DNA from: Bifidobacterium breve
GTDB taxonomy: Bacteria > Actinomycetota > Acidimicrobiia > Acidimicrobiales > Ilumatobacteraceae
DNA length: 64,000 nucleotides
NCBI GenBank assembly: GCA_945862045.1
Contig: CAMAWR010000006.1
Span: forward strand, 1-64,000
Direction: 5' to 3'
Notes under the pieces: model-generated
The model's input: only the letters and a program-made list of their open reading frames with translations
Database searches by the model: none
Told to the model about the DNA's origin: nothing
Made by a program: the position numbers and the translations under genes
In this document: piece after piece, positions 19,085-26,713 of the stretch
Numbering within the stretch: the first letter of the stretch is position 1
Layout of the letters: each line of letters starts with the position of its first letter

Positions 19085-19888
19085 ATGAACAACGTGGTGT
19101 ACCCCGAACTTGCGCGACGTATTCGCGCCAATGAACCGACGGCGCTCGTCGTGGTGATCGACGGGCCACACACGGGTGCAACGATGCTGGTGTCACCCGA
19201 CCATCCCGCACTCGGCACCCTCGGCGACGACGAACTCACCCGGGTCGCTGCGCGTGACGCCCTCGGCGAACTCGAGGCTGGTCGCACCAGCACCCGCAAC
19301 TACGGGCCACGTGGGCAAATCACACCCGAAGATTTGGCCGACTCACCGGCGGTGCGGGTCTTCATCGAGTCGTTTGCCCCACCGCCCCACATGATGATTT
19401 TTGGTGCAGTCGATTTCACCAGCGCACTGGCGCGCGTGGCCAAGGTGCTCGGCTACCGCATCACGGTGTGTGATGCACGCACGGTGTTCGCCACCCGACG
19501 GCGCTTTCCGATGGCCGATGACATCATGGTGGCCTGGCCGGATGAGGCATTCACCAAACACGGTGCGTCTCTTGGTGCGAGTGATGCGGTGTGCATCCTC
19601 ACCCATGACCCGAAATTCGATGTGCCGGCAATCCAGGGTGCATTACGAAGCAGCGTTGGCTATATCGGTGTGATGGGGAGCCGCAAGACCCATGCCAAAC
19701 GCCTCGAACGCCTGGTCGAAGTTGGCGTGAGCCCCGTCGACTTGGCGCGTGTGATGTCACCGATTGGTTTGGACATCGGTGCACGCACACCCGAAGAAAC
19801 CGCAATTTCAATTTGTGCCGAAATTATTGCGCGGCGCACGGGGCGTGCCGCCCAGTCGCTCTCGGCCACGACCGGTGCCATCCACTAA
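19085..19888 (+). CDS. XdhC-family protein with C-terminal Rossmann domain
   Basis: 267 aa. The first ~90 residues resemble a worn XdhC_CoxI domain (ELARRIRANEPTALVVVIDG, GPHTGATMLV) lacking the Cys motifs seen in the small upstream partner. Residues about 100-250 form the XdhC_C Rossmann domain: HMMIFGAVDFTSALARVAK, then GYRITVCDARTVFATRRRFP, SVGYIGVMGSRKTHAKR, and the C-terminal SPIGLDIGARTPEETAISI. It probably acts with the 109-aa protein as a two-part MoCo chaperone for the CoxL proteins. ATG at 19085 chosen because upstream in-frame codons resemble shadow sequence. Stop overlaps the converging hydrolase by 4 bases. Confidence 0.9.
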   Translation: MNNVVYPELARRIRANEPTALVVVIDGPHTGATMLVSPDHPALGTLGDDELTRVAARDALGELEAGRTSTRNYGPRGQITPEDLADSPAVRVFIESFAPPPHMMIFGAVDFTSALARVAKVLGYRITVCDARTVFATRRRFPMADDIMVAWPDEAFTKHGASLGASDAVCILTHDPKFDVPAIQGALRSSVGYIGVMGSRKTHAKRLERLVEVGVSPVDLARVMSPIGLDIGARTPEETAISICAEIIARRTGRAAQSLSATTGAIH

Positions 19889-20607
19889 AGAGGGCTGACC
19901 CAACGCATCCACGGCATACGAGTGGAGTCGATGCGGTGAATTTCCACCGTGCGTTGACCTGAGCGTGCATGCACGATCAAATCCGGCACACCGAGCGACA
20001 ACATGATGTGCCCCGGATACCACACGAGGTCGCCGACCTGCGCACTGTCACGGGTCATGCGTTCGGCGCGCGCATATTGATATTGCGAACCACGTTCGAT
20101 GCCTAACCCTGCTTGGGCCCACGCAAATTTGGTGAGTGCCGAACAATCGAGGGCAATGAATGGGGCGTCAGAGTTGGTGCGGTAGGGCACGCCCACTTGG
20201 CTGAGCGCGCTGAACAATGCAATCTTGCGTGCCACGGGTGCCCCAGCCCAGACTCTGCGCAACAGGTCGGCGTCGGCGCCGAGCAAGTAGGCAACCAAAC
20301 TCGCCACTTCATCAACCTGTCGACCGGCGATGGCTGACTGCTCGACTGCCGGCACGATTTCGCTGCGCCGCAACTCGAGGGCAATCTCGCGCGAGGTGAC
20401 GGCAATCCACGAGGTAGCGCTGTCAGAGATCGGCAGGGCGCCAACTTGCGCCGGGTTGGCCACGGCGATCTGGGCGAACGTCGCGAAGATGGCGATGCCG
20501 GCGACCGCGGCAAAGCGGGTGCAGCCTCGGTGAAGTGAGCGAACGCCTGTTCGTATTTTGGCGTTCGCCAGTGTCACAGCACGACGAGCAATGGTTTTGG
20601 GTGACAT
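19885..20607 (-). CDS. Secreted or anchored NlpC/P60 cell-wall hydrolase
   Basis: Predicted peptidoglycan endopeptidase of 240 aa. A basic N-terminus and hydrophobic segment (about 35-55, FAAVAGIAIFATFAQIAVA) look like a signal peptide with ANPA cleavage region. The NlpC/P60 domain (about 130-240) has the catalytic Cys in ALDCSALTKFAWAQAG and the His in GDLVWYPGHIMLSLG. Start chosen at the ATG with a strong Shine-Dalgarno GGAGGT (20612-20617, minus strand) 4 bases upstream. It interrupts the cox operon on the opposite strand and has its own leader with a TGTAAy direct repeat. Confidence 0.9.
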   Translation of the reverse strand: MSPKTIARRAVTLANAKIRTGVRSLHRGCTRFAAVAGIAIFATFAQIAVANPAQVGALPISDSATSWIAVTSREIALELRRSEIVPAVEQSAIAGRQVDEVASLVAYLLGADADLLRRVWAGAPVARKIALFSALSQVGVPYRTNSDAPFIALDCSALTKFAWAQAGLGIERGSQYQYARAERMTRDSAQVGDLVWYPGHIMLSLGVPDLIVHARSGQRTVEIHRIDSTRMPWMRWVSPL

Positions 20608-20676
20608 CGAGACCTCCGGGTGGCGCAGGGGGCGCACCACCGGTTGGGGATGGGGTTACCCGAGCCTACCACCAGC

Positions 20677-20693
20677 TGTAATGAGATTGTAAC
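20677..20693. promoter_or_regulatory. TGTAAy direct repeat, possible operator for the NlpC/P60 gene
   Basis: TGTAAT (20677-20682) and TGTAAC (20688-20693) repeat with an 11-bp period, one helical turn. In the gene's orientation they read GTTACA and ATTACA, 70 bases upstream of the start. Such GTTAC-like direct repeats resemble MtrA response-regulator sites in front of cell-wall hydrolase genes of other actinobacteria. The regulator name is inference. Confidence 0.4.
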
Positions 20694-20797
20694 AATTCGT
20701 GGCTTTGTGAATACGGCCTGTGTGGCGAGGCCCGGCCCACCGGTAATCAGCATGTAGCGGTCTCTCAGGCCTCCTGACGCTGTGCGAGGCTGGCGCC

Positions 20798-21421
20798 GTG
20801 AGCCCTACACCCTTTGCCCCACGTGCGTCGTGTGGAGCCCTGGTGCTGGCTGCCGGCGGGGGTACACGGTTTGTCGGCACCACCCACAAATTGCTCGCCC
20901 TGCTCGATGGTCGACCCGTGGTGCGCCACGTGCTGGAGGCCGTGGCCCTCAGTGGTCTGTCCCCCATCATCGTGGTGACGGGCGCAGTGTCACTCAATGA
21001 GGTGCTTGCCTCACCCCTGCCCGGTAACCCCGAAGTACTCGTCACCCAGAACGCTCGCTGGCAGGCCGGCATGGCATCGTCGTTGCAGAGTGGAATCGTC
21101 GTGGCGCGGCAACGTGGCTTGGCGGGCGTCGTGGTCGGCTTGGGTGATCAACCCGGCATTCCGTCGAGCGCGTGGCAACGAGTCGCCGATATTTCTGCAC
21201 CGATTGCAGTTGCCACCTACGGCGGTGTGCGGCGCAACCCCGTACGCATCCACGCTGAGCTGTGGGATCAACTTCCCCACGACGGCGATGAAGGTGCCCG
21301 CACACTGATTCGAGTTCGCCCGGAACTGGTGACAGAAGTAGTCTGCGAAGGTGATCCAGACGACATCGATACGTCCGATGACTTTTTTCGTTGGCAACGA
21401 CACCCGACAACCACGAGGTAA
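20798..21421 (+). CDS. MobA/MocA-like molybdenum cofactor nucleotidyltransferase
   Basis: Predicted NTP transferase that would convert MPT-Mo to the cytosine dinucleotide form required by CODH/xanthine-oxidase family enzymes. 207 aa. GT-A motif ALVLAAGGGTRFVGTTHKLL at residues ~13-33 corresponds to LAAGxSxRxGxxK; GLGDQPGIPSSAW supplies the Mg-binding GDQP typical of MocA-type enzymes. Position inside the cox module supports the cytidylyltransferase (MocA) reading over MobA guanylyltransferase. The GTG start has GAGGCT at 6-base spacing. coxG starts 6 bases after its stop. Confidence 0.88.
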   Translation: MSPTPFAPRASCGALVLAAGGGTRFVGTTHKLLALLDGRPVVRHVLEAVALSGLSPIIVVTGAVSLNEVLASPLPGNPEVLVTQNARWQAGMASSLQSGIVVARQRGLAGVVVGLGDQPGIPSSAWQRVADISAPIAVATYGGVRRNPVRIHAELWDQLPHDGDEGARTLIRVRPELVTEVVCEGDPDDIDTSDDFFRWQRHPTTTR

Positions 21422-21427
21422 CCACCG

Positions 21428-22150
21428 ATGGATCTACACCACGAGTTCACTGTGCCGGTACCAGCAGCCGAGGCTTGGAAAATTCTCACCGACTTAGAGC
21501 GCCTCGCACCATGTTTGCCCGGTGCCCAACTCACCGAGATTGAAGGCGATATTTATCGCGGACAAATAAAAATCAAAGTCGGCCCGATTTTGGCTCAATT
21601 CACCGGACAGGCTGCATTTGTGTCACGGGATGCGTCGACTTATCGTGCCTCGCTGAAGGCCGAAGGGCGCGACACGGGTGGCAAGGGCAATGCGTCGGCC
21701 ACGATCACCGCCCAGCTGCAGCCAGTAGACGCAGCGAGTGCAAAGTGCACGGTCGATACACAGCTCAACATCTCGGGCAAAGTCGCACAATTCGGCCGTG
21801 GCGCACTTGCCGATGTGAGCAACAAGTTGCTGTTGCAATTCGTCGGTAATTTAAACATATTGATTGCCTCGCAACCCGTCACACCAAGAGCCAGCGCTGA
21901 ACCATCAACCCTGATACCAACCGCGATACAAACGGCTGTACAAACCCCGCCCACCGCACCGGTCATCACAACAACTACAACCCCACAACCCGTCATACCA
22001 AGTGCGCCCGTCGTACGCAAAATCGAACAAACTCAAGAAGTCGCACCACTCAACTTGCTAGATACCGCCGGCAGCACCATCGCCAAACGTCTAGTGCCAG
22101 TGTTCGTCGTCATCGCCGCAGTGGTGGTTGCCATTGTCATCCTCCGTTGA
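21428..22150 (+). CDS. coxG: CoxG-like SRPBCC protein with C-terminal membrane anchor
   Basis: Family proteins tether CODH-type hydroxylases to the membrane. 240 aa: residues 1-145 are the SRPBCC/CoxG domain (MDLHHEFTVPVPAAEAWKIL, LAPCLPGAQLTEIEG, GKVAQFGRGALADVSNKLL). Residues ~150-200 form a Thr/Pro/Val-rich linker, and 222-240 form a terminal membrane helix ending at the C-terminus (VFVVIAAVVVAIVILR). Shine-Dalgarno GAGGTAAC region precedes the ATG. Last gene of the cox module; its 3' end overlaps the DUF501 frame. Confidence 0.92.
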   Translation: MDLHHEFTVPVPAAEAWKILTDLERLAPCLPGAQLTEIEGDIYRGQIKIKVGPILAQFTGQAAFVSRDASTYRASLKAEGRDTGGKGNASATITAQLQPVDAASAKCTVDTQLNISGKVAQFGRGALADVSNKLLLQFVGNLNILIASQPVTPRASAEPSTLIPTAIQTAVQTPPTAPVITTTTTPQPVIPSAPVVRKIEQTQEVAPLNLLDTAGSTIAKRLVPVFVVIAAVVVAIVILR

Positions 22151-22595
22151 ATCAGCGACGGCGCTCGACCTTGAGCGCGTGACGGCATTGTTGGGTCGTC
22201 GCCCGCAGGGTGAATTCACCGTGGTGGTGCGCACTGCCAACGGCGACCCACGTGTGGTGCGCAACGCACCCCTGCTGCATGACGGCACACCGATGCCCAC
22301 GCGCTATTGGTTGGTTGAGCCAACGGACGTTGCTGCGGTGTCCCGGCTTGAAGCAGCAGGCGGCGTGAACCTGGCCGAAGCCGAGGTGAACGCCGACGAA
22401 TTGCTCGCAGCCCATGCCGCCTATGCGACTGAGCGCGATGCACAGATCTTGGCTGAGCACACTGGCCCGCGTCCGTCTGGCGGTGTGGCTGGCACACGGC
22501 GTGGTGTGAAGTGTTTGCACGCCCACTATGCGAATTGGTTGGTGGGCAAAGACGACCCGGTGGGTCGTTGGGTGGCAGGGAAGCTCGCCACATGA
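22128..22595 (+). CDS. DUF501 family protein (Rv1025-like)
   Basis: Conserved actinobacterial protein of unknown function, 155 aa. Family hallmarks: LGRRPQGEFTVVVR, NAPLLHDGTPMPTRYWL, EAEVNADELLAAHAAY and GVKCLHAHYANWL. In M. tuberculosis its orthologue lies between the ftsB-like gene and ppx; here the ppx side is kept (ATGA overlap) while the other side abuts coxG. The start is uncertain: TTG at 22128 overlaps coxG by 23 bases, and GTG at 22180 would lose the first helix. Confidence 0.85.
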   Translation: MPLSSSVESATALDLERVTALLGRRPQGEFTVVVRTANGDPRVVRNAPLLHDGTPMPTRYWLVEPTDVAAVSRLEAAGGVNLAEAEVNADELLAAHAAYATERDAQILAEHTGPRPSGGVAGTRRGVKCLHAHYANWLVGKDDPVGRWVAGKLAT

Positions 22596-23545
22596 CGAAC
22601 GCAGCATTCGCCGCCATCGATATTGGGTCGAACTCCACCAACCTGCTGATCGTTGCAGCTGACGGTCACGAACTCGTGCGCGAAGTGAATGTCACCGCGC
22701 TCGGCGAAGGTGTGGGCACAAGTGGTGTGCTGGCTGATGCAGCGATGTCGCGCACGTTGGCCGTCATCACGCAATACATCGCACAAATAAACGACCACGC
22801 GGCACAACTGACCATCACCGGCACCGCCGCTTGTCGCATGGCCGCCAACACCGCCGATTTTTTTGCCCGAGTGCAACAGATCACCCAGGTGGCACCGCGC
22901 TTACTGTCGGCCAGCGACGAAGCGCGACTCGCTTGGCAAGGTGCAGTGGCGAGCCTGCCACCAATCGATGGTGTCACCATGGTGGTCGACATCGGTGGTG
23001 CATCGACCGAACTGACCATCGGCGATACACGCGATGGTGCTGCTGTGGTGCACAACAGTGTGTCGCTGCCGTATGGCGTGGTGACCCACACCGAAGCCGA
23101 GTTGCACAGAGATCCACCCCGGCCCGAAGAACTTGCCAACGCCATTTCGATCATGGCCGACGCCATCGACAACGCGGTGATCGAACACCCCGCTTTTGGC
23201 GAAGCCAGCCGTGTGGTGGGTGTGGCCGGCAGCATCGTGACCATCGCCGCAGTCGAACTCGGCTTGCGCGCCTACGACGCCAACCGTTTGCACGGCTTGG
23301 TGCTCACCCGGGCGGCGGCCGAAGACGTATTTCGCACACTCGCCACCGAAACTTTTGCGCAACGGGTGCACAACCCCGGGCTTGCGCTGGAACGTGCCGG
23401 GGTAATCGTGGCAGGCTGTTGCTTGCTGGTGGCCATCATGCGACGACTTCATCTCGACCACATCATTGTGAGCACCCACAATTTGCTTGACGGCCTAGTT
23501 GCCGAGATGCGTGCCGCCCACACCACGGCGGGCGACGGCGCATGA
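22592..23545 (+). CDS. Ppx/GppA family exopolyphosphatase
   Basis: Actin-fold phosphatase acting on polyphosphate and/or pppGpp. 317 aa, the short two-domain form found in actinobacteria (Ppx2-like). Phosphate-binding motifs: AAIDIGSNSTNLLIV at the N-terminus and MVVDIGGASTELTIGD near 130; third glycine motif VGVAGSIVTIAAVEL; C-terminal IVSTHNLLDGL. The ATG overlaps the DUF501 stop (ATGA) and its own stop overlaps the next start the same way. Confidence 0.93.
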   Translation: MTNAAFAAIDIGSNSTNLLIVAADGHELVREVNVTALGEGVGTSGVLADAAMSRTLAVITQYIAQINDHAAQLTITGTAACRMAANTADFFARVQQITQVAPRLLSASDEARLAWQGAVASLPPIDGVTMVVDIGGASTELTIGDTRDGAAVVHNSVSLPYGVVTHTEAELHRDPPRPEELANAISIMADAIDNAVIEHPAFGEASRVVGVAGSIVTIAAVELGLRAYDANRLHGLVLTRAAAEDVFRTLATETFAQRVHNPGLALERAGVIVAGCCLLVAIMRRLHLDHIIVSTHNLLDGLVAEMRAAHTTAGDGA

Positions 23546-24222
23546 AGCCGTCGACCACACCGCGGCAACGCGCTGACCAACGTGTCGAACAACGTGCTGA
23601 TCAGCGCGTGGTGCACCCTGCTGGGCTGAGCAATGCGCTGCGTTTACATGGGCGCCGGGTGATGTTGCGGCCGCTCGTCGCCAACGACTTTGCGGCATTC
23701 AGCGAGGTGCGTATTCGCAATGGTCGCTGGCTCACCGATTGGGAACCGCTGCGACCAATGGCTGGCGTCGACCCTGCCCACAATGCCGAAGCATTCGAGC
23801 GGCGCTGTGTGGTGCGCGAACGCGAACGTGCGGCAGGCAACGCCTACAGTTTTGGCATTTTCATCGACTCGGTGTTTTGCGGTGAAGTCAACCTCAATGG
23901 CGTGACCCGCGGTTCGATGCAGTCAGCCACGGTCGGCTATTGGGTTGACCACGCCAAGGCTGGGCATGGTTATGTGCCCGAAGCAGTTGCCGTCGTCACC
24001 CACTTCGCTTTCGAGCAGCTGCGCTTGCATCGATTGGAGATCTGCATCATCCCGCGCAACGCCAACAGCCTGCGGGTGGTGCACAAACTTGAATGGCGCT
24101 ACGAAGGCCGTGCCGAGCGCTTCTTGGAAATCAACGGCGTGTGGGAAGACCACGATCGCTTCGGCTTCACCAGCGAAGAGTGGGACGTGCGCGCCGAAGA
24201 ACTCAGCCGCGCCTGGCTCTAA
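23542..24222 (+). CDS. RimJ/RimL-type GNAT N-acetyltransferase
   Basis: 226 aa. A non-conserved N-terminal ~25 residues with an internal repeat (QRADQRV occurs twice) precede the acetyltransferase fold: RLHGRRVMLRPLVANDF, the acetyl-CoA loop region GYWVDHAKAGHGYVPEAV, and RLEICIIPRNANSLRVVHKL. C-terminal EINGVWEDHDRFGFTSEEW is the typical RimJ ending. Substrate (ribosomal protein S5 N-terminus in E. coli RimJ) cannot be assumed. Coupled to ppx by ATGA; its stop overlaps the converging gene by 4 bases. Confidence 0.88.
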   Translation: MKPSTTPRQRADQRVEQRADQRVVHPAGLSNALRLHGRRVMLRPLVANDFAAFSEVRIRNGRWLTDWEPLRPMAGVDPAHNAEAFERRCVVRERERAAGNAYSFGIFIDSVFCGEVNLNGVTRGSMQSATVGYWVDHAKAGHGYVPEAVAVVTHFAFEQLRLHRLEICIIPRNANSLRVVHKLEWRYEGRAERFLEINGVWEDHDRFGFTSEEWDVRAEELSRAWL

Positions 24223-24971
24223 CGCTTCGAAATTTTGGCCTGCAACGCAGCCAAACGCTCTTCGAACCACGGCTGGCGAGTGGACCACAGTTGGGGTTCA
24301 AGCTCGAATCTGACAGCTTCGGCGTGCGAGGTGACCTCTCCAATTGAAAGTATTGTTTGCTTAAGTCGAGTCAACAACTCCTTCGGCGCGCCTGCGGCTT
24401 TCTCGGCAAACTTTCTTACGGAGGCCATTAAATCATCATCGGACACACATTGATGGACCAACCCTGCCCTTAATGCAGCGGGCCCGTCAAGGACATCGCC
24501 GAACAGGGTCGTTGCCATAGTTGTCTGCAGTCCAGCGATTCGAAGCTGAAGCCAGGTGTTACCGCCGCCAGGGTGGATGCCAAGCTGCACGAAGCGACTA
24601 TCAAACTTTGCGCTTTGTGCCGCGATGCGCACATCGCACCCCAACGCCAGGTTCATGCCTGCACCGACTGCTGCGCCATTGACCGCAGCGATGGTTGGCA
24701 ACGGGCTGCGCGCCACGCGCAGAAAACCCTCATAAATTGCCAGAAGAGACTCAGCCGTCGCATCTGCCAAATTCCCCAGACGTGCTCCCGCACAAAACGC
24801 CGGGGCTGCACCAGTAACCACAACAACGCGGACATCGGAGTCTTCCTCAGCGGAGTCCATCGCTTTTGAAATCTCTACCCCCATCTCAGCTGTCATTGTG
24901 TTTCGTTCTAGGGGATTATTCAGGGTCAAAGTTGCGATGCCATCGGATTTTTCAAACAAGATAAGAGACAT
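24219..24971 (-). CDS. Enoyl-CoA hydratase/isomerase family protein
   Basis: Crotonase-fold enzyme, 250 aa. Seen: GIATLTLNNPLERNTMT, oxyanion-hole loop GAAPAFCAGARLGNL, and AAVNGAAVGAGMNLALGCD. The first catalytic Glu position of enoyl-CoA hydratase lies in a QLGIHPGGG segment, where hydratases usually have a PE(L/I)-type sequence, so the reaction may differ. Start ATG 24971 is the only one aligning with the family. Base composition drops to about 50-53 % GC in lines I counted, against about 63 % in the neighbouring acetyltransferase, which suggests later arrival. Probable -10 GAGAAT six bases upstream. Confidence 0.9.
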   Translation of the reverse strand: MSLILFEKSDGIATLTLNNPLERNTMTAEMGVEISKAMDSAEEDSDVRVVVVTGAAPAFCAGARLGNLADATAESLLAIYEGFLRVARSPLPTIAAVNGAAVGAGMNLALGCDVRIAAQSAKFDSRFVQLGIHPGGGNTWLQLRIAGLQTTMATTLFGDVLDGPAALRAGLVHQCVSDDDLMASVRKFAEKAAGAPKELLTRLKQTILSIGEVTSHAEAVRFELEPQLWSTRQPWFEERLAALQAKISKR

Positions 24972-24977
24972 ACCCAG

Positions 24978-24998
24978 ATTCTCGCACACGGATAGCGT
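24978..24998. promoter_or_regulatory. Divergent promoter region with two -10-like hexamers
   Basis: On the plus strand TAGCGT (24993-24998) ends 6 bases before the GTG at 25005. On the minus strand GAGAAT (24978-24983) ends 6 bases before the ATG at 24971. The whole intergenic gap is 33 bases, so both genes would be leaderless. Confidence 0.4.
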
Positions 24999-25004
24999 GA
25001 TTTC

Positions 25005-25613
25005 GTGCTCGACCACGTGTTCACCGATGCGATTGGTGCGCTGCGAGACGCATTCACCAACGCATTTCTCGAACGCCAGGCCTTCGAAGAACACCTGCAC
25101 TCAGACGTGCTGCTCGGCGACTTGGTGTGGGCCACCAGTTACGGCTTGCCCGGCGAGGGCCAACCCCCTCGCGTTGTTTCCCACATCACCTTCACTTGGC
25201 CATCATGGAGCCAGGCCACATATCGCGCGTGGTATGTGGATGAGATTTTTCACGAGTCACCGCTGATTGAAATGGAAATCGTGTTTCGCCTGCAGCGGCT
25301 GGCCACCTTGCCCGATGCCACCCAAATCGCGGGTGTGGCCCCGTTGACCAGCCCGCGCCTCGGCAACCAACAACTCAACCGCGAAAGCATCAGCAGCGAG
25401 ACCATCAACACCACCAACACCAATCGCCCCGTCGACCATGCGGCCGAAATCGTGTATCAAGGTGCCTACGAACTCTCCGAAGAAACCTTGGCCGACGGCA
25501 CCAATGCCACACTCGACCAACACTTTGGTTCGCTCGGTGGTTGGGTGGCGTCGACGTTGGTGAAGTTGGGCGACTTGCAATTCACCTATCACCCCGCTGA
25601 CGGCGACAAATAA
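25005..25613 (+). CDS. Hypothetical protein of unknown family
   Basis: 202 aa, acidic, no signal peptide or membrane segment seen. I recognise no domain. It has normal third-position GC for this genome, a leaderless-type -10, and an aromatic patch (SHITFTWPSWSQATYRAWYVDEIF). A C-terminal half with ALDQHFGSLGGWVASTLVKL-like helices follows. Divergent from the enoyl-CoA hydratase and convergent with the kinase. Codon use and the length make it a real gene; the function is open. Confidence 0.75.
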   Translation: MLDHVFTDAIGALRDAFTNAFLERQAFEEHLHSDVLLGDLVWATSYGLPGEGQPPRVVSHITFTWPSWSQATYRAWYVDEIFHESPLIEMEIVFRLQRLATLPDATQIAGVAPLTSPRLGNQQLNRESISSETINTTNTNRPVDHAAEIVYQGAYELSEETLADGTNATLDQHFGSLGGWVASTLVKLGDLQFTYHPADGDK

Positions 25614-25620
25614 CGCAACT

Positions 25621-25649
25621 GCGCGCGGCTTCAGCGCGCGGCTTCAGCG
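25621..25649. repeat. 13-bp direct duplication able to form a GC hairpin
   Basis: GCGCGCGGCTTCA occurs twice in tandem (25621-25633 and 25634-25646) and is followed by GCG. The self-complementary GCGCGC blocks can pair around a GGCTTCA loop. It lies between two convergent stops and includes the kinase stop codon, so it may act as a shared 3' end. Confidence 0.65.
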
Positions 25650-26636
25650 CAAATCGTCGGGCAATAACGACGCCAACGCCACGTGCGGGCGCGGGCCCAT
25701 GTGCATGATTACTTCGGCGGCACAGATGGTGCCGATTTCGGCACTTTGCTCGAGTGATTTACCGTGGGTGAGCCCATACAAAAACCCGGCGGCATACATG
25801 TCGCCTGCCCCGGTGGCGTCGATGATCGGGTCGACAGGCAACGCCGGCACTTCGATGTAGTCATCGGCAGTTATCACGACGCTGCCTTGTTTGCTGCGGG
25901 TCACCACCGCTAGCGGGCACTTGTCGCGCAGCACCCGCACCGAAGCCGCAAAGTCGTCGGTGCCGAACAGCACGGCAAGTTCGTGTTCGTTGGCAAACAA
26001 CAAATCCACGTCGTCGCACACCAAGGTATGAAAATCGGCATGATGGCGCTGCACGCAAAACGAATCCGACAGTGTGAGTGCCACCTTGCGCCCGGCCTCG
26101 TGCGCGTATTGCGCCGCCACACGAAACGCCTCCTTGGCATCGTCTTGGTCGAAAAGGTAGCCCTCTAGAAACACCCATTCGGCGCTCTGCACCGCGTCTT
26201 TGCTGATATCGGCTGGGCACAACACTGCCCCAGCACCCAGATAGGTGCTCATCGTGCGCTGGCCGTCGGGGGTGACCACGATGACACAGCGACCAGTGGG
26301 CAACCCGTGGTCTTTGGTCGCCGGAAAAAACGACACCCCGGCCACGTGCAGGTCATGCGCAAAGACACCGCCCAAGTCGTCGTCAGCAATCTTGCCGATG
26401 AAGCCGGCGCGCCCGCCGAGGCTCGCCAAACCGTGGCTGGTATTGGCGACCGAACCACCGCTGGACATCACGTTCGGGGCAACTTTCGATCGCAGGAATG
26501 CCGAGCGCCCGTCATCCACCAGCATCATCGACGCCTTCATGAGATTGTGCTCGATAAGAAAGCCTTCATCCACCGACGCGATGATGTCGACCATGGCGTT
26601 GCCGATGGTCACTGCGTGCAGCGTGTCTGGTTTCAC
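25644..26636 (-). CDS. PfkB-family sugar/adenosine kinase
   Basis: Ribokinase-fold kinase, 330 aa. N-terminal AVTIGNAMVDIIASV, the glycine pair SGGSVANTSHGLASLGG, and the C-terminal anion-hole motif DATGAGDMYAAGFLYG with catalytic Asp are all present. The N-terminal GNAMVD and length resemble actinobacterial adenosine kinase-like members; the substrate is not fixed by the sequence. GTG start at 26636. TAAGGT (26646-26651, minus strand) is 9 bases upstream, and GGTGAGG could serve as a weak Shine-Dalgarno. Confidence 0.9.
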   Translation of the reverse strand: MKPDTLHAVTIGNAMVDIIASVDEGFLIEHNLMKASMMLVDDGRSAFLRSKVAPNVMSSGGSVANTSHGLASLGGRAGFIGKIADDDLGGVFAHDLHVAGVSFFPATKDHGLPTGRCVIVVTPDGQRTMSTYLGAGAVLCPADISKDAVQSAEWVFLEGYLFDQDDAKEAFRVAAQYAHEAGRKVALTLSDSFCVQRHHADFHTLVCDDVDLLFANEHELAVLFGTDDFAASVRVLRDKCPLAVVTRSKQGSVVITADDYIEVPALPVDPIIDATGAGDMYAAGFLYGLTHGKSLEQSAEIGTICAAEVIMHMGPRPHVALASLLPDDLR

Positions 26637-26713
26637 GACCTCACCACCTTAGATGGTGTGTGGGAGGCCTAACATTTGACGGTAGTTTTACGACTTCAGA
26701 AAGAGGAACATAT

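Noticed and set aside
20608-20797. c-di-AMP (ydaO) riboswitch in front of the NlpC/P60 gene
   Set aside because: Such riboswitches often precede actinobacterial cell-wall hydrolases, but I cannot match the conserved ydaO core here.
26676-26681. TTGACG as a -35 box for the HTH gene
   Set aside because: No TAnnnT at 16-18 bases downstream; TAGTTT is immediately adjacent, so the pair is not a promoter.
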